The notes beneath the pieces are model-generated. The model saw only the letters and a list, made by a program, of their open reading frames with translations. It had not been told where the DNA came from and did no database searches. The translations under genes and the position numbers were made by a program. A stretch of 64,000 nt of DNA from Chelonobacter sp050613185 (lineage in GTDB: Bacteria; Pseudomonadota; Gammaproteobacteria; Enterobacterales; Pasteurellaceae). Positions 42,891 through 54,600 of the stretch are shown here, piece by piece. The stretch covers positions 2,642,910-2,706,909 of the forward strand of contig NZ_CP192511.1 in the NCBI RefSeq assembly GCF_050613185.1, given 5' to 3'. Within the stretch, counting starts at the first letter, position 1, and every line of letters starts with the position of its first letter.

Positions 42891-45392
42891 TTAGATGATA
42901 TTGCCAATCGTATTTTCAATATAAATCATGGTGGTAGTATCATTCCCATACTGCCAAGCAGAATAGGTATGACCGTCTTCAGTGATTGTCGCACCGGTTT
43001 TTCCCCATTGCACACTATCAATCAAACTTTCTCCCAGAGAAGAAAACGATGCTGCATAGCCCAAGTTCACGGTATCGTCTGCACCACCTAAAATTTTGAT
43101 GGTTTGCTCGGCACCTGAATCACGGACATTGGCTGCATTCACATACAAGGTGTTTGCACCGTTGCCGTTAATATCAATCACTTCCGCACCTTTAATGCTG
43201 TTGCTCAAGCGTACTGAAGTGCCTGAACCGCTGAGTGTTACCGTGTCGATACCGGTGCCCATATCGATTACGTTGGCATCTGCCAGTCTGCCGACGGTAA
43301 CCGTATCGTTACCTGCACCCAAGCTGATAGTACTGCTTGCATACATACCGCCATCAATGGTGACATGATCTTGACCATTACCGCCATAAACATGTGCGGA
43401 AGACGAAAACATTCCCAAATTCTGATGAACATGCAACGTATTAATATCACTTGCCAGATCGACATTGTCATCATTACCCAAACTCAAGCCATTGGTATAA
43501 CTGGTTTCATAAGCAGAGGTGTAAGCCCGACCACTGCCCAAATCGATCATGGCGTTATCCAACATACTACCCTGAACAGTGATGGTATCTGAGCCGCTGC
43601 CACCATAAACATTAATGAACATGATGTCATCTTTAAAGGTGATCGTATCGTTACCACCCTCACCAAATACATGTGGTCTGAGGTTATCAGTACCAATGGT
43701 TACTGCACCGCCGGCAATGAACGTATCATCGCCTTCTCCCAAATATACACGGGTTAAAAGGTTCACACCTTCACGAATCCAAAGCGTATCGTTGCCTTTG
43801 CCTAAATCGAGGGTTGAGAATGAAAGGCTACTATCGAAGTTTTGACCTTTGGCAAGACTGTTGGCAAAGTCGCCCTGTCCGGCATCGTTGCCATTGATGT
43901 AGTAGCCTATGTAAATCTTATCATTATAGTCTGAACCCATTGCTACATTTGGTCCTTCAAGCACTTGTGTGGTTTGGTCGCCTTCAGGGAAAGTCACACC
44001 GGTCATCAAGTTCAAGTCAGCATCCAGTCGCGGAATCGCAAACGGTTCGCCGTTGATGATCATACCGCGAGCCTCGATTTCACCCATGGTAAAGCCGGTT
44101 TTATTATTCAAGGTCGCAATCACCGATTCATTGGTTTCCTTACCGAATGCAGCTAAGGCTTCATTGTCGTTAATTGGATCAACGGTGAAGCTTGCTTGAG
44201 TTTCGCCTTTCTTAATGGTCAATGTCACTGTGCCGTTGGAAATTGCTGTGCCATCAGCCAATGCTGCTGTGTAATCCGCACCTGCTTCGCCCGGCACGGT
44301 AGCTTGTCCGCTCAGGCTAACAGTGACTACAGTATCTTCCAATACAGGTTTAGAAGCAGTTACAGTAAAGGTCATTACTGAACCCTCTGTAGAATCTACT
44401 TCGCGTTGTACCGGATCAGTCACCGAAATCGACAATGTGGTCATTGAAGTATCGTTGATGATGGTTTCAGCTTCTTTGCCACCCAAAGTCATGCTCAGGG
44501 TTTCTTGACCTTCGGAAAGCTCATCTGCCACAGTCGGGTAGCTAATAGTGAAGCTATCCACGCCAGCTGGAATCACTAACTTACCGCCAACTACTTGTAC
44601 ATTGTTGCTGAACACCGCTGTACTGTAATCATCAGTCTCAGTTGCTGTTCCACCCAATACCGGCGCATCAATCGTACCACCTTTGTGACCGGTTAATAGC
44701 GTTACATTAAACTCGACGTTATCACCTTCGTTGACAGATGGCACAGTAACCAACTCGGTTACTGTCAATAGTACAGCATCCACAACCGCTATATTTCCAT
44801 TTCCAACAACAACCTCCTCGCCTTGATACCACATCTCTGCCGCTTTATCCGTCGATAAATTTCCTGCTTTATCTGTTACTAATACTTTTGGAATATATTT
44901 TCCGTCAGCTAATGTTTCTGTGATTTCAAGACTGAACTTTCCTTCTTCATCGGCTTTTGTGATATAAAATTCCTTATGAATATTCACTACAACATCAGCT
45001 TCGGGTTCCGTTTTACCTTCAAAAACAGGCAACGTTCTAACCATTGATAATTCAGGTTTTTCTAATCTGATATAGTCTATTTTCGGTGGTTGTGTATCAA
45101 TCACCACATTCGTTATTTCGTTATAAACCGAATGTTTTCCTTCCGCCGCTTGCCTTACACGAATTGAGTGATACTCGCCGTCTGCCAACTCAATGTTGAC
45201 AAGATGATTAACCGGATCATTGGCGATTCGCCACTCTGCACTATGATTAATGCTATATTCAACTTTTGTGCCTTCATGCATACCCGACACCAACAAATTA
45301 CGGTTATTGGTTATACGATCTTGAGTGTTTTCACCGTTATCTTGCGCCAAACGGATATGAACTTTGTTCAGTTCTTTCGTTTCTTCACGCAT
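42891..45392 (-). CDS. Predicted type I secretion substrate, Ig/Calx-beta and calcium-repeat protein (833 aa)
   Basis: This paralogue of the 813-residue protein has 833 residues. The N-terminal ~215 residues are nearly identical between the two (from ITNNRNLLVSGMHEGTKVEY through NLSTDKAAEMW). It then has two Calx-beta domains (about 210-310 VTVPSVNEGDNVEFNVTLL, and about 320-425 VMTFTVTASKPVLEDTVV), whereas the 813-residue protein keeps only the second. RTX-like repeats follow (FGEGGNDTITFKD, YGGSGSDTITV, LGAGNDTVTVG). The end GHTYSAWQ...MIYIENTIGNII resembles that of its paralogues and is the likely type I signal. A Fur-like box and double terminator also match. Confidence 0.75.
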   Translation of the reverse strand: MREETKELNKVHIRLAQDNGENTQDRITNNRNLLVSGMHEGTKVEYSINHSAEWRIANDPVNHLVNIELADGEYHSIRVRQAAEGKHSVYNEITNVVIDTQPPKIDYIRLEKPELSMVRTLPVFEGKTEPEADVVVNIHKEFYITKADEEGKFSLEITETLADGKYIPKVLVTDKAGNLSTDKAAEMWYQGEEVVVGNGNIAVVDAVLLTVTELVTVPSVNEGDNVEFNVTLLTGHKGGTIDAPVLGGTATETDDYSTAVFSNNVQVVGGKLVIPAGVDSFTISYPTVADELSEGQETLSMTLGGKEAETIINDTSMTTLSISVTDPVQREVDSTEGSVMTFTVTASKPVLEDTVVTVSLSGQATVPGEAGADYTAALADGTAISNGTVTLTIKKGETQASFTVDPINDNEALAAFGKETNESVIATLNNKTGFTMGEIEARGMIINGEPFAIPRLDADLNLMTGVTFPEGDQTTQVLEGPNVAMGSDYNDKIYIGYYINGNDAGQGDFANSLAKGQNFDSSLSFSTLDLGKGNDTLWIREGVNLLTRVYLGEGDDTFIAGGAVTIGTDNLRPHVFGEGGNDTITFKDDIMFINVYGGSGSDTITVQGSMLDNAMIDLGSGRAYTSAYETSYTNGLSLGNDDNVDLASDINTLHVHQNLGMFSSSAHVYGGNGQDHVTIDGGMYASSTISLGAGNDTVTVGRLADANVIDMGTGIDTVTLSGSGTSVRLSNSIKGAEVIDINGNGANTLYVNAANVRDSGAEQTIKILGGADDTVNLGYAASFSSLGESLIDSVQWGKTGATITEDGHTYSAWQYGNDTTTMIYIENTIGNII

Positions 45393-45464
45393 ATTTCACC
45401 TCATTAGTTAATGATTTTAAAAGAGATAGTAACGATAAGTTACATAATAACCGTATCACACCGA

Positions 45465-45479
45465 TGAGAATTATTACTA
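45465..45479. promoter_or_regulatory. Candidate Fur box upstream of the 833-residue gene
   Basis: TGAGAATTATTACTA matches TGATAAT-N-ATTATCA at 11 of 14 positions, 73-87 bp before the start codon. The spacing to the start is the same as in the paralogue at 42740-42754, consistent with duplication of the promoter together with the gene. Confidence 0.5.
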
Positions 45480-45526
45480 TTTAATTTGCAAAACATCAAT
45501 TTCTTCACAAAATAGCAGCTATAAAA

Positions 45527-45592
45527 AACACCCCGTCAACAAGTTGACAGGGTGTTTGAGTTTGATAAACCGCACTTTGGGAAAAGTGCGGG
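45527..45592 (-). terminator. Double terminator after the giant adhesin gene
   Basis: A USS inverted pair with GGGA loop (about 45568-45592) is followed leftward by AAACACCCCGTCAAC/GTTGACAGGGTGTTT (45527-45557) with a run of T. The arrangement is nearly identical to that after the other two secreted-protein genes. Confidence 0.9.
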
Positions 45593-45606
45593 TTCCTTAG
45601 GGGTTA

Positions 45607-48600
45607 TTACAACACATTAACCGTGCTTTGAATGTACAACTCGATGCTCGGGTTGGAGCTTTCTGTCCACACGGTATAGCCTTGGTTTTCACCGGTACCT
45701 TGTTTCGATGTCCAGTTACCCAACTGCGGTGTGCTAGACGTGGTATCGCTTGTCCAGTTGTTGTCACCTAAATCAACAAAGTCTGACGAACCACCGGTGA
45801 TGTAGATTTTGGTTGGTGCGCCTGCATAAACCAAATCACTCAAGGTAATATCCAAGTGGGTGTTGGAATCATTCAGGTCAATCACTTCAAAGCCTTTCAC
45901 CTTGGTCATGTCGATCTCGGTTTTTCCACCTGCACCAGTAAAACGCAAGATGTCTTTGCCGGCACCACCATTCACCTCAGCATTGTCTCTGAATGCCGCA
46001 CCTGTACCGCCAATAGTCAGGATATCATCACCGGCACCCAAATCAACCTTATTGTTGCCCTCGATATAACCACCGACCGTCATGGTGTCGTTGCCGCTAC
46101 CGGTAATCACGCTTTGCGCCGATGCGGTAGTGGACATATAACCACCGATGGAGATGGTGTTGTCACCATCGCCGAGGTTGATCACATTGCCATTAGAGGT
46201 TGCAGCGGAATCCAAGTTGCTGCCGATAATCAAGGTATCGTTACCTGCACCGGCGGTCATGCCTTTAGTGCCTGACCACCAACCTTCGATATAAACCGTA
46301 TTATCGCCTTCACCCAAATTAAATTCAATCATCTGGGTATTAACCGTTGTACCGACGTTACCTTTAACATGAATCAAATCATCGCCGCTACCGGTGGTAA
46401 TTGCTGCGGGACCGGATATAGCTCTGAAATCACCATTAATGGCTACGGTATTGTTACCATCTCCCAGATTCATACTGCTTCCACTTGCCAAACGTGCGGT
46501 AATACCATTCAAGCCACTTTGAGTACCGTAGCCGATGCTGACGTAATCATCACCTGAGCCTGCAGTGAAGTTGAAACCGGTATCTAAGTTGTCACCGATA
46601 GTCAAACGGTTGTTGCCTTCGCCCATTTTCACCACCAACGGGTTACCTACAGCGCCACCACCAACAGTGAAGATGTCATCACCTGCACCTAAGTCGATAT
46701 CGTAAGCGCCGTAAGCCATGTTACCTTTAATTTCAAACTTATCGTTGCCATCGCCCATTTCGATATTAACATCAGACAACAAGCTACCATTGACGCGCAA
46801 GTAGTCATTACCGCCAGCCATATCAATTACTGTTTTACCATTGGTTTGCTGAGAGAAAATGCCTTGGTTACCCAAATCATTGACGCTTCCACCGGCAAGA
46901 ATTACATAATCATTGCCATCGTCCATCAACAGCCCCTGTGCACTTTCACGCTGCAACAGAATTGTGCTGTCCATAGTTGCAGTAGTAATACCTACTTCGG
47001 TATTCATATTGACATACAGACGCGGGAAGTTGTGCAGGCTGGCAGTTTCCACGTTACCGGCTTGGTCAATGACCGTGATCTCTGCACCATCAACAGTTTT
47101 GTTGTTCCAACCACTCAAAGTCAGGGTGTATGCGCCATTCTCATCAGCAGTTGTTTCAGTTGTTACATAGCTGTTGTTGTTGGTGCTGCTCAAGTAAGTC
47201 ACACGGATTGTCGCTCCCGGCTCAGTCGTGCCGCTGAAAGTACGGTTGCTGCCGCTTACAGTAACATTATCGACTGTCAATGCTTCAACCATGGTATCGA
47301 GCTTAATGTGGTGTTCTTGGATAACCGTTTCGGTTTGCTCTCCGTCAACCACGCCTTTCACGACTGCGCGATACAGGTACTCTTGACCATAGGTTTGACC
47401 CAATTGATCATCAGCAACGACATATTGGGTGTCCGAACCATCTACTTTTACCACAGTCACTTCAGTTTCCGATCTGATCGGTGACACACCTGCCAGAGAA
47501 TCATCGTAGGTATAGCGGTAAACCACCAAAGATTCTCCGTCTTGCAAGGCGCGATCCAACGTGATAGCGACTGTCGGAGTGTCATCATTGGTCAAGCCTG
47601 TTGCCAAGCTGCTGAATGTGCCGGTGGTGTTGTTGCCGATTTCACCGGTTTTGCCGTTGGTGTTATACACACCGCTATCAATCAGTGCTTGCAAGCCTGC
47701 ATAATCATCGGTCAGGTTGTCACCAAAGCTGATGCTGGCTTCAGGGAACGCTTTTTCAATGATTACGCTGCCTGTGCCGTCCAAAGAGCGGTTGCCTGCT
47801 TTATCTTGTACATAAGCCGTCACTTCAATCTCGCTGATGTCGGCTGTCGGCACATCAATGCTGACTGAACCTGCCGCCAACAAGGTATCCGTAATGGTAA
47901 TTTCTCTATCCTCACCATTAATGGTGACATATAGAATATCGCCAACTTCGGTATTAACCGGCAATGTGATTTTCACCGGTGTGCTGTTGTCAGCACCGAT
48001 TTCGCTTACACTTAACACACCATTGCCCAGAATTTGTTCGCCATTTTCATCAAACAGTGGCGCACCTTCTGCGTTATACATCTTGGTGGTGTCTTCAGGG
48101 AAGCTGATCACCGGACCGGTATCGGCTTTACCGTCATTATCGGTATCGCCCGGAACAGTGGTATCTGCATTCGGTCCTGCGATGCCTGTACCTTCGTCAG
48201 ACTTGTTGTTGCCTTCACTGTTGGTCGCTGTCACGGTGCTACCGTCTTGAACTGCGCGTTCAGAGATGGTCACCACGCCGGTTTCAGGATCAACACTGAC
48301 ACCTGTCGGCAAGGTAGTGCCGGTTTCCGGTGCCCATTTGCCTTCTGAATCTTTCACCACCGCAACAGTTTGAGTTTCATCGTTTTCATCAACAAACTCG
48401 ATGTCCAAACGGTCAGCTTCCTCATTTGGCGTTACCGTTACCGAACCATTGGTCTTGCTCGGGGTTACGGTCGGTGCGTCCGGTGCTTTATCGTCACCTG
48501 CTGTGGCTTTGCCTTCTTCAGACGTGTTGTTGCCTGCGTCGGTATTAGTCGCGGTTACTTCGCTGCCGTCTTGGACTGCATCTTGACCGATGGTCACGAC

Positions 48601-51600
48601 ACCTGTATTCGGATTCACGCTGACGCCGTCCGGCAAGGTGGTGCCGGTTTCCGGTGCCCAAGTGTTGGTGTCCGGATCTTTCACCACGGTCACGGTTTGG
48701 GTTTTGCCGTCTTCGTCAACGTAGCTGATCTCGGTTTTCACTGCATCAGTCGCAGGCGTTACTGTCACGCTGCCGTCTTCGGTGCTTGGTGTTACAGTCG
48801 GTGCATTCGGTGCTTTGTCTTGACCTGCCGTGCCTTTGCCTTCTTCCGACGTGTTGTTGCCTGCGTCGGTGTTGGTCGCGGTTACGGTGCTGCCGTCTTG
48901 GACTGCATCTTGACCGATGGTCACGACACCTGTGGTTTCGTCAACGGTGACGCCGTCCGGCAAGGTGGTGCCGGTTTCCGGTGCCCAAGTGTTGGTTTCC
49001 GGATCTTTCACCACGGTCACGGTTTGGGTTACGCCGTCTTCGTCTGTGTAAGTGATGTCTAACTGCTCTGCATCGTCCACAGGCGTTACTGTTACGCTGC
49101 CGTCTTCGGTGCTCGGGGTCACGGTCGGTGCATTCGGTGCTTTGTCTTCACCTGCCGTGCCCACACCTTGCGATGTGTTATTCGCAGCATCCGTACTGAT
49201 TGCTGTCACGGTGCTACCGTCTTGTACTGCATCTTGACCGATAGTCACTACGCCAGTAGTTGAATCTAACGTAACGCCTGTTGGCAAGGCTTTATCACCA
49301 CCATTTTCATCAACTGATTTCCATTGCCCATCTTCACCTTTCACAATTGTGATGGTTTGGTCTGCTCCGGTTTCATCTTTATAGGTGACCACTACTTTCG
49401 TTGCATCCATGGTTTCACCATCTGCAACCGGTTTCACTACCACGCTACCGTCGGTTGTGCTTGGTTCTACGCTTGGATTCGCCAATGTGATGTCAACAAT
49501 CGCTTCATCGCTCACTTCTACTGGAGTAGCTACGGCATTGCCATACGCATTTTCGGTGATGCTCGCTGTCACGGTCAATGTTTCGCCGTCTGCCGGAATT
49601 GCTACATCGGTAAACACGACTTGACCAGCGTCAATCTCAGCTTGAGTAATGGTTTTAGTTTGTGGCGTACCATTCACATCCAAGGTAACGACTTCACCCA
49701 ATGTCGGATTGTTTAGCTTCACGGTCACACTGGTTGTTGCGCCTGCGGTGCCGCTTGCCGCCTCTGATTCAGTTTTATTGATATAGCCATCATTGTTCGT
49801 ATCGGCATCAATAGTGACTTCACTCACTTCCGTGTGCGCTTCAATATCGCTATCTGCATCACTGTCGCTGTCAGAGTCGGAATCACTGTCGCTGTCAGAA
49901 TCGGAGTCTGAATCACTATCGGAATCTGAATCACTGTCGGAGTCTGAGTCGCTGTCGCTATCGGAATCTGAGTCGCTATCACTATCGGAGTCGGAATCGC
50001 TGTCGCTATCGGAATCTGAGTCGCTATCACTATCGGAATCTGAGTCGCTGTCGCTATCGGAGTCTGAGTCGCTGTCGCTATCGGAATCTGAGTCGCTATC
50101 ACTATCGGAATCTGAATCACTGTCGGAGTCTGAGTCACTATCGGAGTCTGAGTCGCTGTCGCTATCGGAATCTGAGTCGCTATCACTATCGGAATCTGAA
50201 TCACTATCGGAATCTGAATCACTGTCGGAGTCTGAGTCACTATCGGAGTCTGAGTCGCTGTCGCTATCGGAATCTGAATCACTGTCGGAGTCTGAGTCAC
50301 TATCGGAGTCTGAGTCGCTATCACTATCGGAATCTGAGTCGCTATCACTATCGGAATCTGAATCACTATCGGAATCTGAATCACTGTCGGAGTCTGAGTC
50401 ACTATCGGAGTCTGAGTCGCTGTCGCTATCGGAATCTGAGTCGCTATCACTATCGGAGTCGGAATCGCTATCGCTATCGGAATCTGAGTCGCTATCACTA
50501 TCGGAATCTGAGTCGCTGTCGCTATCGGAGTCTGAGTCGCTGTCGCTATCGGAATCTGAGTCGCTATCACTATCGGAGTCGGAATCGCTGTCGCTATCGG
50601 AATCTGAGTCGCTATCACTATCGGAGTCGGAATCGCTGTCGCTATCGGAATCTGAATCACTGTCGGAGTCTGAATCACTGTCGGAGTCTGAGTCGCTGTC
50701 GGAGTCTGAGTCTGAATCGCTGTCAGAGTCGGCATCTGCGTCACTATCATCATTGCCTAATACAATCGCTGTTGCTGGATCACTTGTATTATCCGCAGCA
50801 TCAGTATTGGTTGCAGTGACTTCGGTGCCACTTTGGATCGCTTCGTCTGGAATATTGATCGCACCAGTAGTCGGATCCACGCTGACGCCGTCCGGTAAGG
50901 TGCTGCCGTCTTGCGGCGTCCAGTTGCCGTTGTCGTCTTTAACCACGACGACCGTAACCGGTTTGCCGTCTTCATCGGTATAAGTCACTTTGGTTTCCGT
51001 CGCGTCGTCCGCCGGGGTCACCACTACACTGCCGTCCTCTTTGGCGTCGATAGTCGGTGGATTTGGGGCGTCGGTATCAAGTGCGGTTGCCGTTGCCGGT
51101 GCGCTTTCGTTACCTGCCGTATCGCTGTTGGTTGCGGTCACTTCAGTGCCGCCCTTGATGGCTTTATCAGGAATAGTGATCACGCCGCTGGTCGGATCCA
51201 CGCTGACGCCGTCCGGTAACTCAGTACCGTCTTTCGGTGTCCATTCGCCGCTATCCGGATCTTTCACCGCGACAACGGTTTGGGTTTTGCCGTCTTCATC
51301 GGTATAAGTCACTTTGGTTTCCGTCGCGTCGTCCGCCGGGGTCACCACTACACTGCCGTCCTCTTTGGCGTCAATGGTCGGTGGATTTGGGGCGTCGGTA
51401 TCAAGTGCGGTTGCCGTTGCCGGTGCGCTTTCGTTGCCCGCCGTATCGCTGTTGGTTGCGGTCACTTCAGTGCCGCCCTTGATAGCTTTATCAGGAATAG
51501 TGATCACGCCGCTGGTCGGATCCACGCTGACGCCGTCCGGTAAGGTGCTGCCGTCTTGCGGCGCCCAGTTGCCGTTGTCGTCTTTAACCACGACGACCGT

Positions 51601-54600
51601 AACCGGTTTGCCGTCTTCATCGGTATAAGTCACTTTGGTTTCCGTCGCGTCGTCCGCCGGGGTCACCACTACACTGCCGTCCTCTTTGGCGTCGATAGCC
51701 GGTGGATTTGGGGCGTCGGTATCAAGTGCGGTTGCCGTTGCCGGTTCGCTTTCGTTCCCTGCCGTATCGCTGTTGGTTGCGGTCACTTCAGTGCCGCCTT
51801 CAATTGCGTCCGCCGGAATGGTGATCACGCCGCTGGTCGGATCCACGCTGACGCCGTCCGGTAACTCAGTACCGTCTTTCGGTGTCCATTCGCCGCTATC
51901 CGGATCTTTCACCACGACAACGGTTTGGGTTTTGCCGTCTTCATCGGTATAAGTCACTTTGGTTTCCGTTGCGTCGTCCGCCGGGGTCACCACTACACTG
52001 CCGTCCTCTTTGGCGTCGATAGTCGGTGGATTCGGGGCGTCGGTATCAACTGCGGTTGCCGTTGCCGGTTCGCTTTCGTTGCCCGCCGCATCGCTGTTGG
52101 TTGCGGTCACTTCAGTGCCGCCCTTGATGGCTTCATCAGGAATAGTGATCACACCTGTGGTCGGATCCACGCTGACGCCGTCCGGTAAGGTGCTGCCGTC
52201 TTGCGGCGCCCAGTTGCCGTTGTCGTCTTTCACCACGACAACGGTTTGGGTTTTGCCGTCTTCATCGGTATAAGTCACTTTGGTTTCCGTCGCGTCGTCC
52301 GCCGGGGTCACCACTACACTGCCGTCCTCTTTGGCGTCGATAGCCGGTGGATTTGGGGCGTCGGTATCAAGTGCGGTTGCCGTTGCCGGTGCGCTTTCGT
52401 TCCCTGCCGTATCGCTGTTGGTTGCGCTGACTTCAGTGCCGCCCTTGATGGCTTCATCAGGAATAGTGATCGCACCTGTAGTCGGATCAACGCTGACGCC
52501 GTCCGGTAACTCAGTACCGTCTTTCGGCGCCCAATTGCCGTTGTCATCTTTCACCACGACAACGGTTTGGGTTTTGCCGTCTTCATCGGTATAAGTCACT
52601 TTGGTTTCCGTCGCGTCGTCCGCCGGGGTCACCACTACACTGCCGTCCTCTTTGGCGTCAATGGTCGGTGGATTTGGGGCGTCGGTATCAACTGCGGTTG
52701 CCGTTGCCGGTTCGCTTTCGTTGCCCGCCGCATCGCTGTTGGTTGCGGTCACTTCAGTGCCGCCCTTGATGGCTTCATCAGGAATAGTGATCACACCTGT
52801 GGTCGGATCCACGCTGACGCCGTCCGGTAAGGTGCTGCCGTCTTGCGGCGCCCAGTTGCCGTTGTCGTCTTTAACCACGACGACCGTAACCGGTTTGCCG
52901 TCTTCATCGGTATAAGTCACTTTGGTTTCCGTCGCGTCGTCCGCCGGGGTCACCACTACACTGCCGTCCTCTTTGGCGTCGATAGCCGGTGGATTTGGGG
53001 CGTCGGTATCAAGTGCGGTTGCCGTTGCCGGTGCGCTTTCGTTCCCTGCCGTATCGCTGTTGGTTGCGCTGACTTCAGTGCCGCCCTTGATGGCTTCATC
53101 AGGAATAGTGATCGCACCTGTAGTCGGATCAACGCTGACGCCGTCCGGTAAGGTGCTGCCGTCTTGCGGCGCCCAGTTGCCGTTGTCGTCTTTCACCACG
53201 ACAACGGTTTGGGTTTTGCCGTCTTCATCGGTATAAGTCACTTTGGTTTCCGTTGCGTCGTCCGCCGGGGTCACCACTACACTGCCGTCCTCTTTGGCGT
53301 CAATGGTCGGTGGATTTGGGGCGTCGGTATCAAGTGCGGTTGCCGTTGCCGGTGCGCTTTCGTTCCCCGCCGTATCGCTGTTGGTTGCGGTCACTTCAGT
53401 GCCGCCCTTGATGGCTTCATCAGGAATAGTGATCGCACCTGTAGTCGGATCAACGCTGACGCCGTCCGGTAAAGTGCTGCCGTCTTGCGGCGCCCAGTTG
53501 CCGTTGTCGTCTTTAACCACGACGACCGTAACCGGTTTGCCGTCTTCATCGGTATAAGTCACTTTGGTTTCCGTCGCGTCGTCCGCCGGGGTCACCACTA
53601 CACTGCCGTCCTCTTTGGCGTCAATGGTCGGTGGATTTGGGGCGTCGGTATCAAGTGCGGTTGCCGTTGCCGGTGCGCTTTCGTTCCCCGCCGTATCGCT
53701 GTTGGTTGCGGTCACTTCAGTGCCGCCTTCAATTGCGTCCGCCGGAATGGTGATCACGCCGCTGGTCGGATCCACGCTGACGCCGTCCGGTAAGGTGCTG
53801 CCGTCTTGCGGCGCCCAGTTGCCGTTGTCGTCTTTAACCACGACGACCGTAACCGGTTTGCCGTCTTCATCGGTATAAGTCACTTTGGTTTCCGTCGCGT
53901 CGTCCGCCGGGGTCACCACTACACTGCCGTCCTCTTTGGCGTCGATAGCCGGTGGATTTGGGGCGTCGGTATCAAGTGCGGTTGCCGTTGCCGGTGCGCT
54001 TTCGTTCCCTGCCGTATCGCTGTTGGTTGCGGTCACTTCAGTGCCGCCCTTGATAGCTTTATCAGGAATAGTGATCACGCCGCTGGTCGGATCCACGCTG
54101 ACGCCGTCCGGTAAAGTGCTGCCGTCTTGCGGCGTCCAGTTGCCGTTGTCGTCTTTAACCACGACGACCGTAACCGGTTTGCCGTCTTCATCGGTATAAG
54201 TCACTTTGGTTTCCGTCGCGTCGTCCGCCGGGGTCACCACTACACTGCCGTCCTCTTTGGCGTCGATAGTCGGTGGATTTGGGGCGTCGGTATCGACGGA
54301 AGTTTCGGTAGCCGTGCTGGTATTACCCGCTGCATCGCTGTTTTCAGCCGTGACATCGCTGCCGCCCTTGATGGCTTCATCAGGAATGGTGATCACACCT
54401 GCATCAGGATCGACTGTCACCCCCTCTGGCAATTCGCCTTTTGGCTCCCATTTGCCATTATCACCTTTGCTGGTTTCAACAGTTTGGGTTTTGCCGTCTT
54501 CATCGGTATAAATGACTTTGGCATTAGTGGCATCATCGGCAGGCGTTACGGTTACACTGCCGTCATCTTTGGCGTCAATGGCCGGTGGGTTTGGTGGTGT

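Noticed and set aside
49850..50750. CRISPR-like array appearance of the hexanucleotide tract
   Set aside because: There are no unique spacers or conserved 25-40 bp repeats. The tract is an in-frame Ser-Asp coding repeat.
49793..50983. 396-codon plus-strand frame rich in Leu-Ser-Glu opposite the SD repeat
   Set aside because: It is the complement of the GA(T/C)TCN hexanucleotide repeat, which leaves both strands open. It has no ribosome site and no recognisable domains.
50990..54511. Regular series of ~104-codon plus-strand frames every 321 bp
   Set aside because: They are antisense shadows of the twelve Ig-like repeats of the adhesin and keep the same period.
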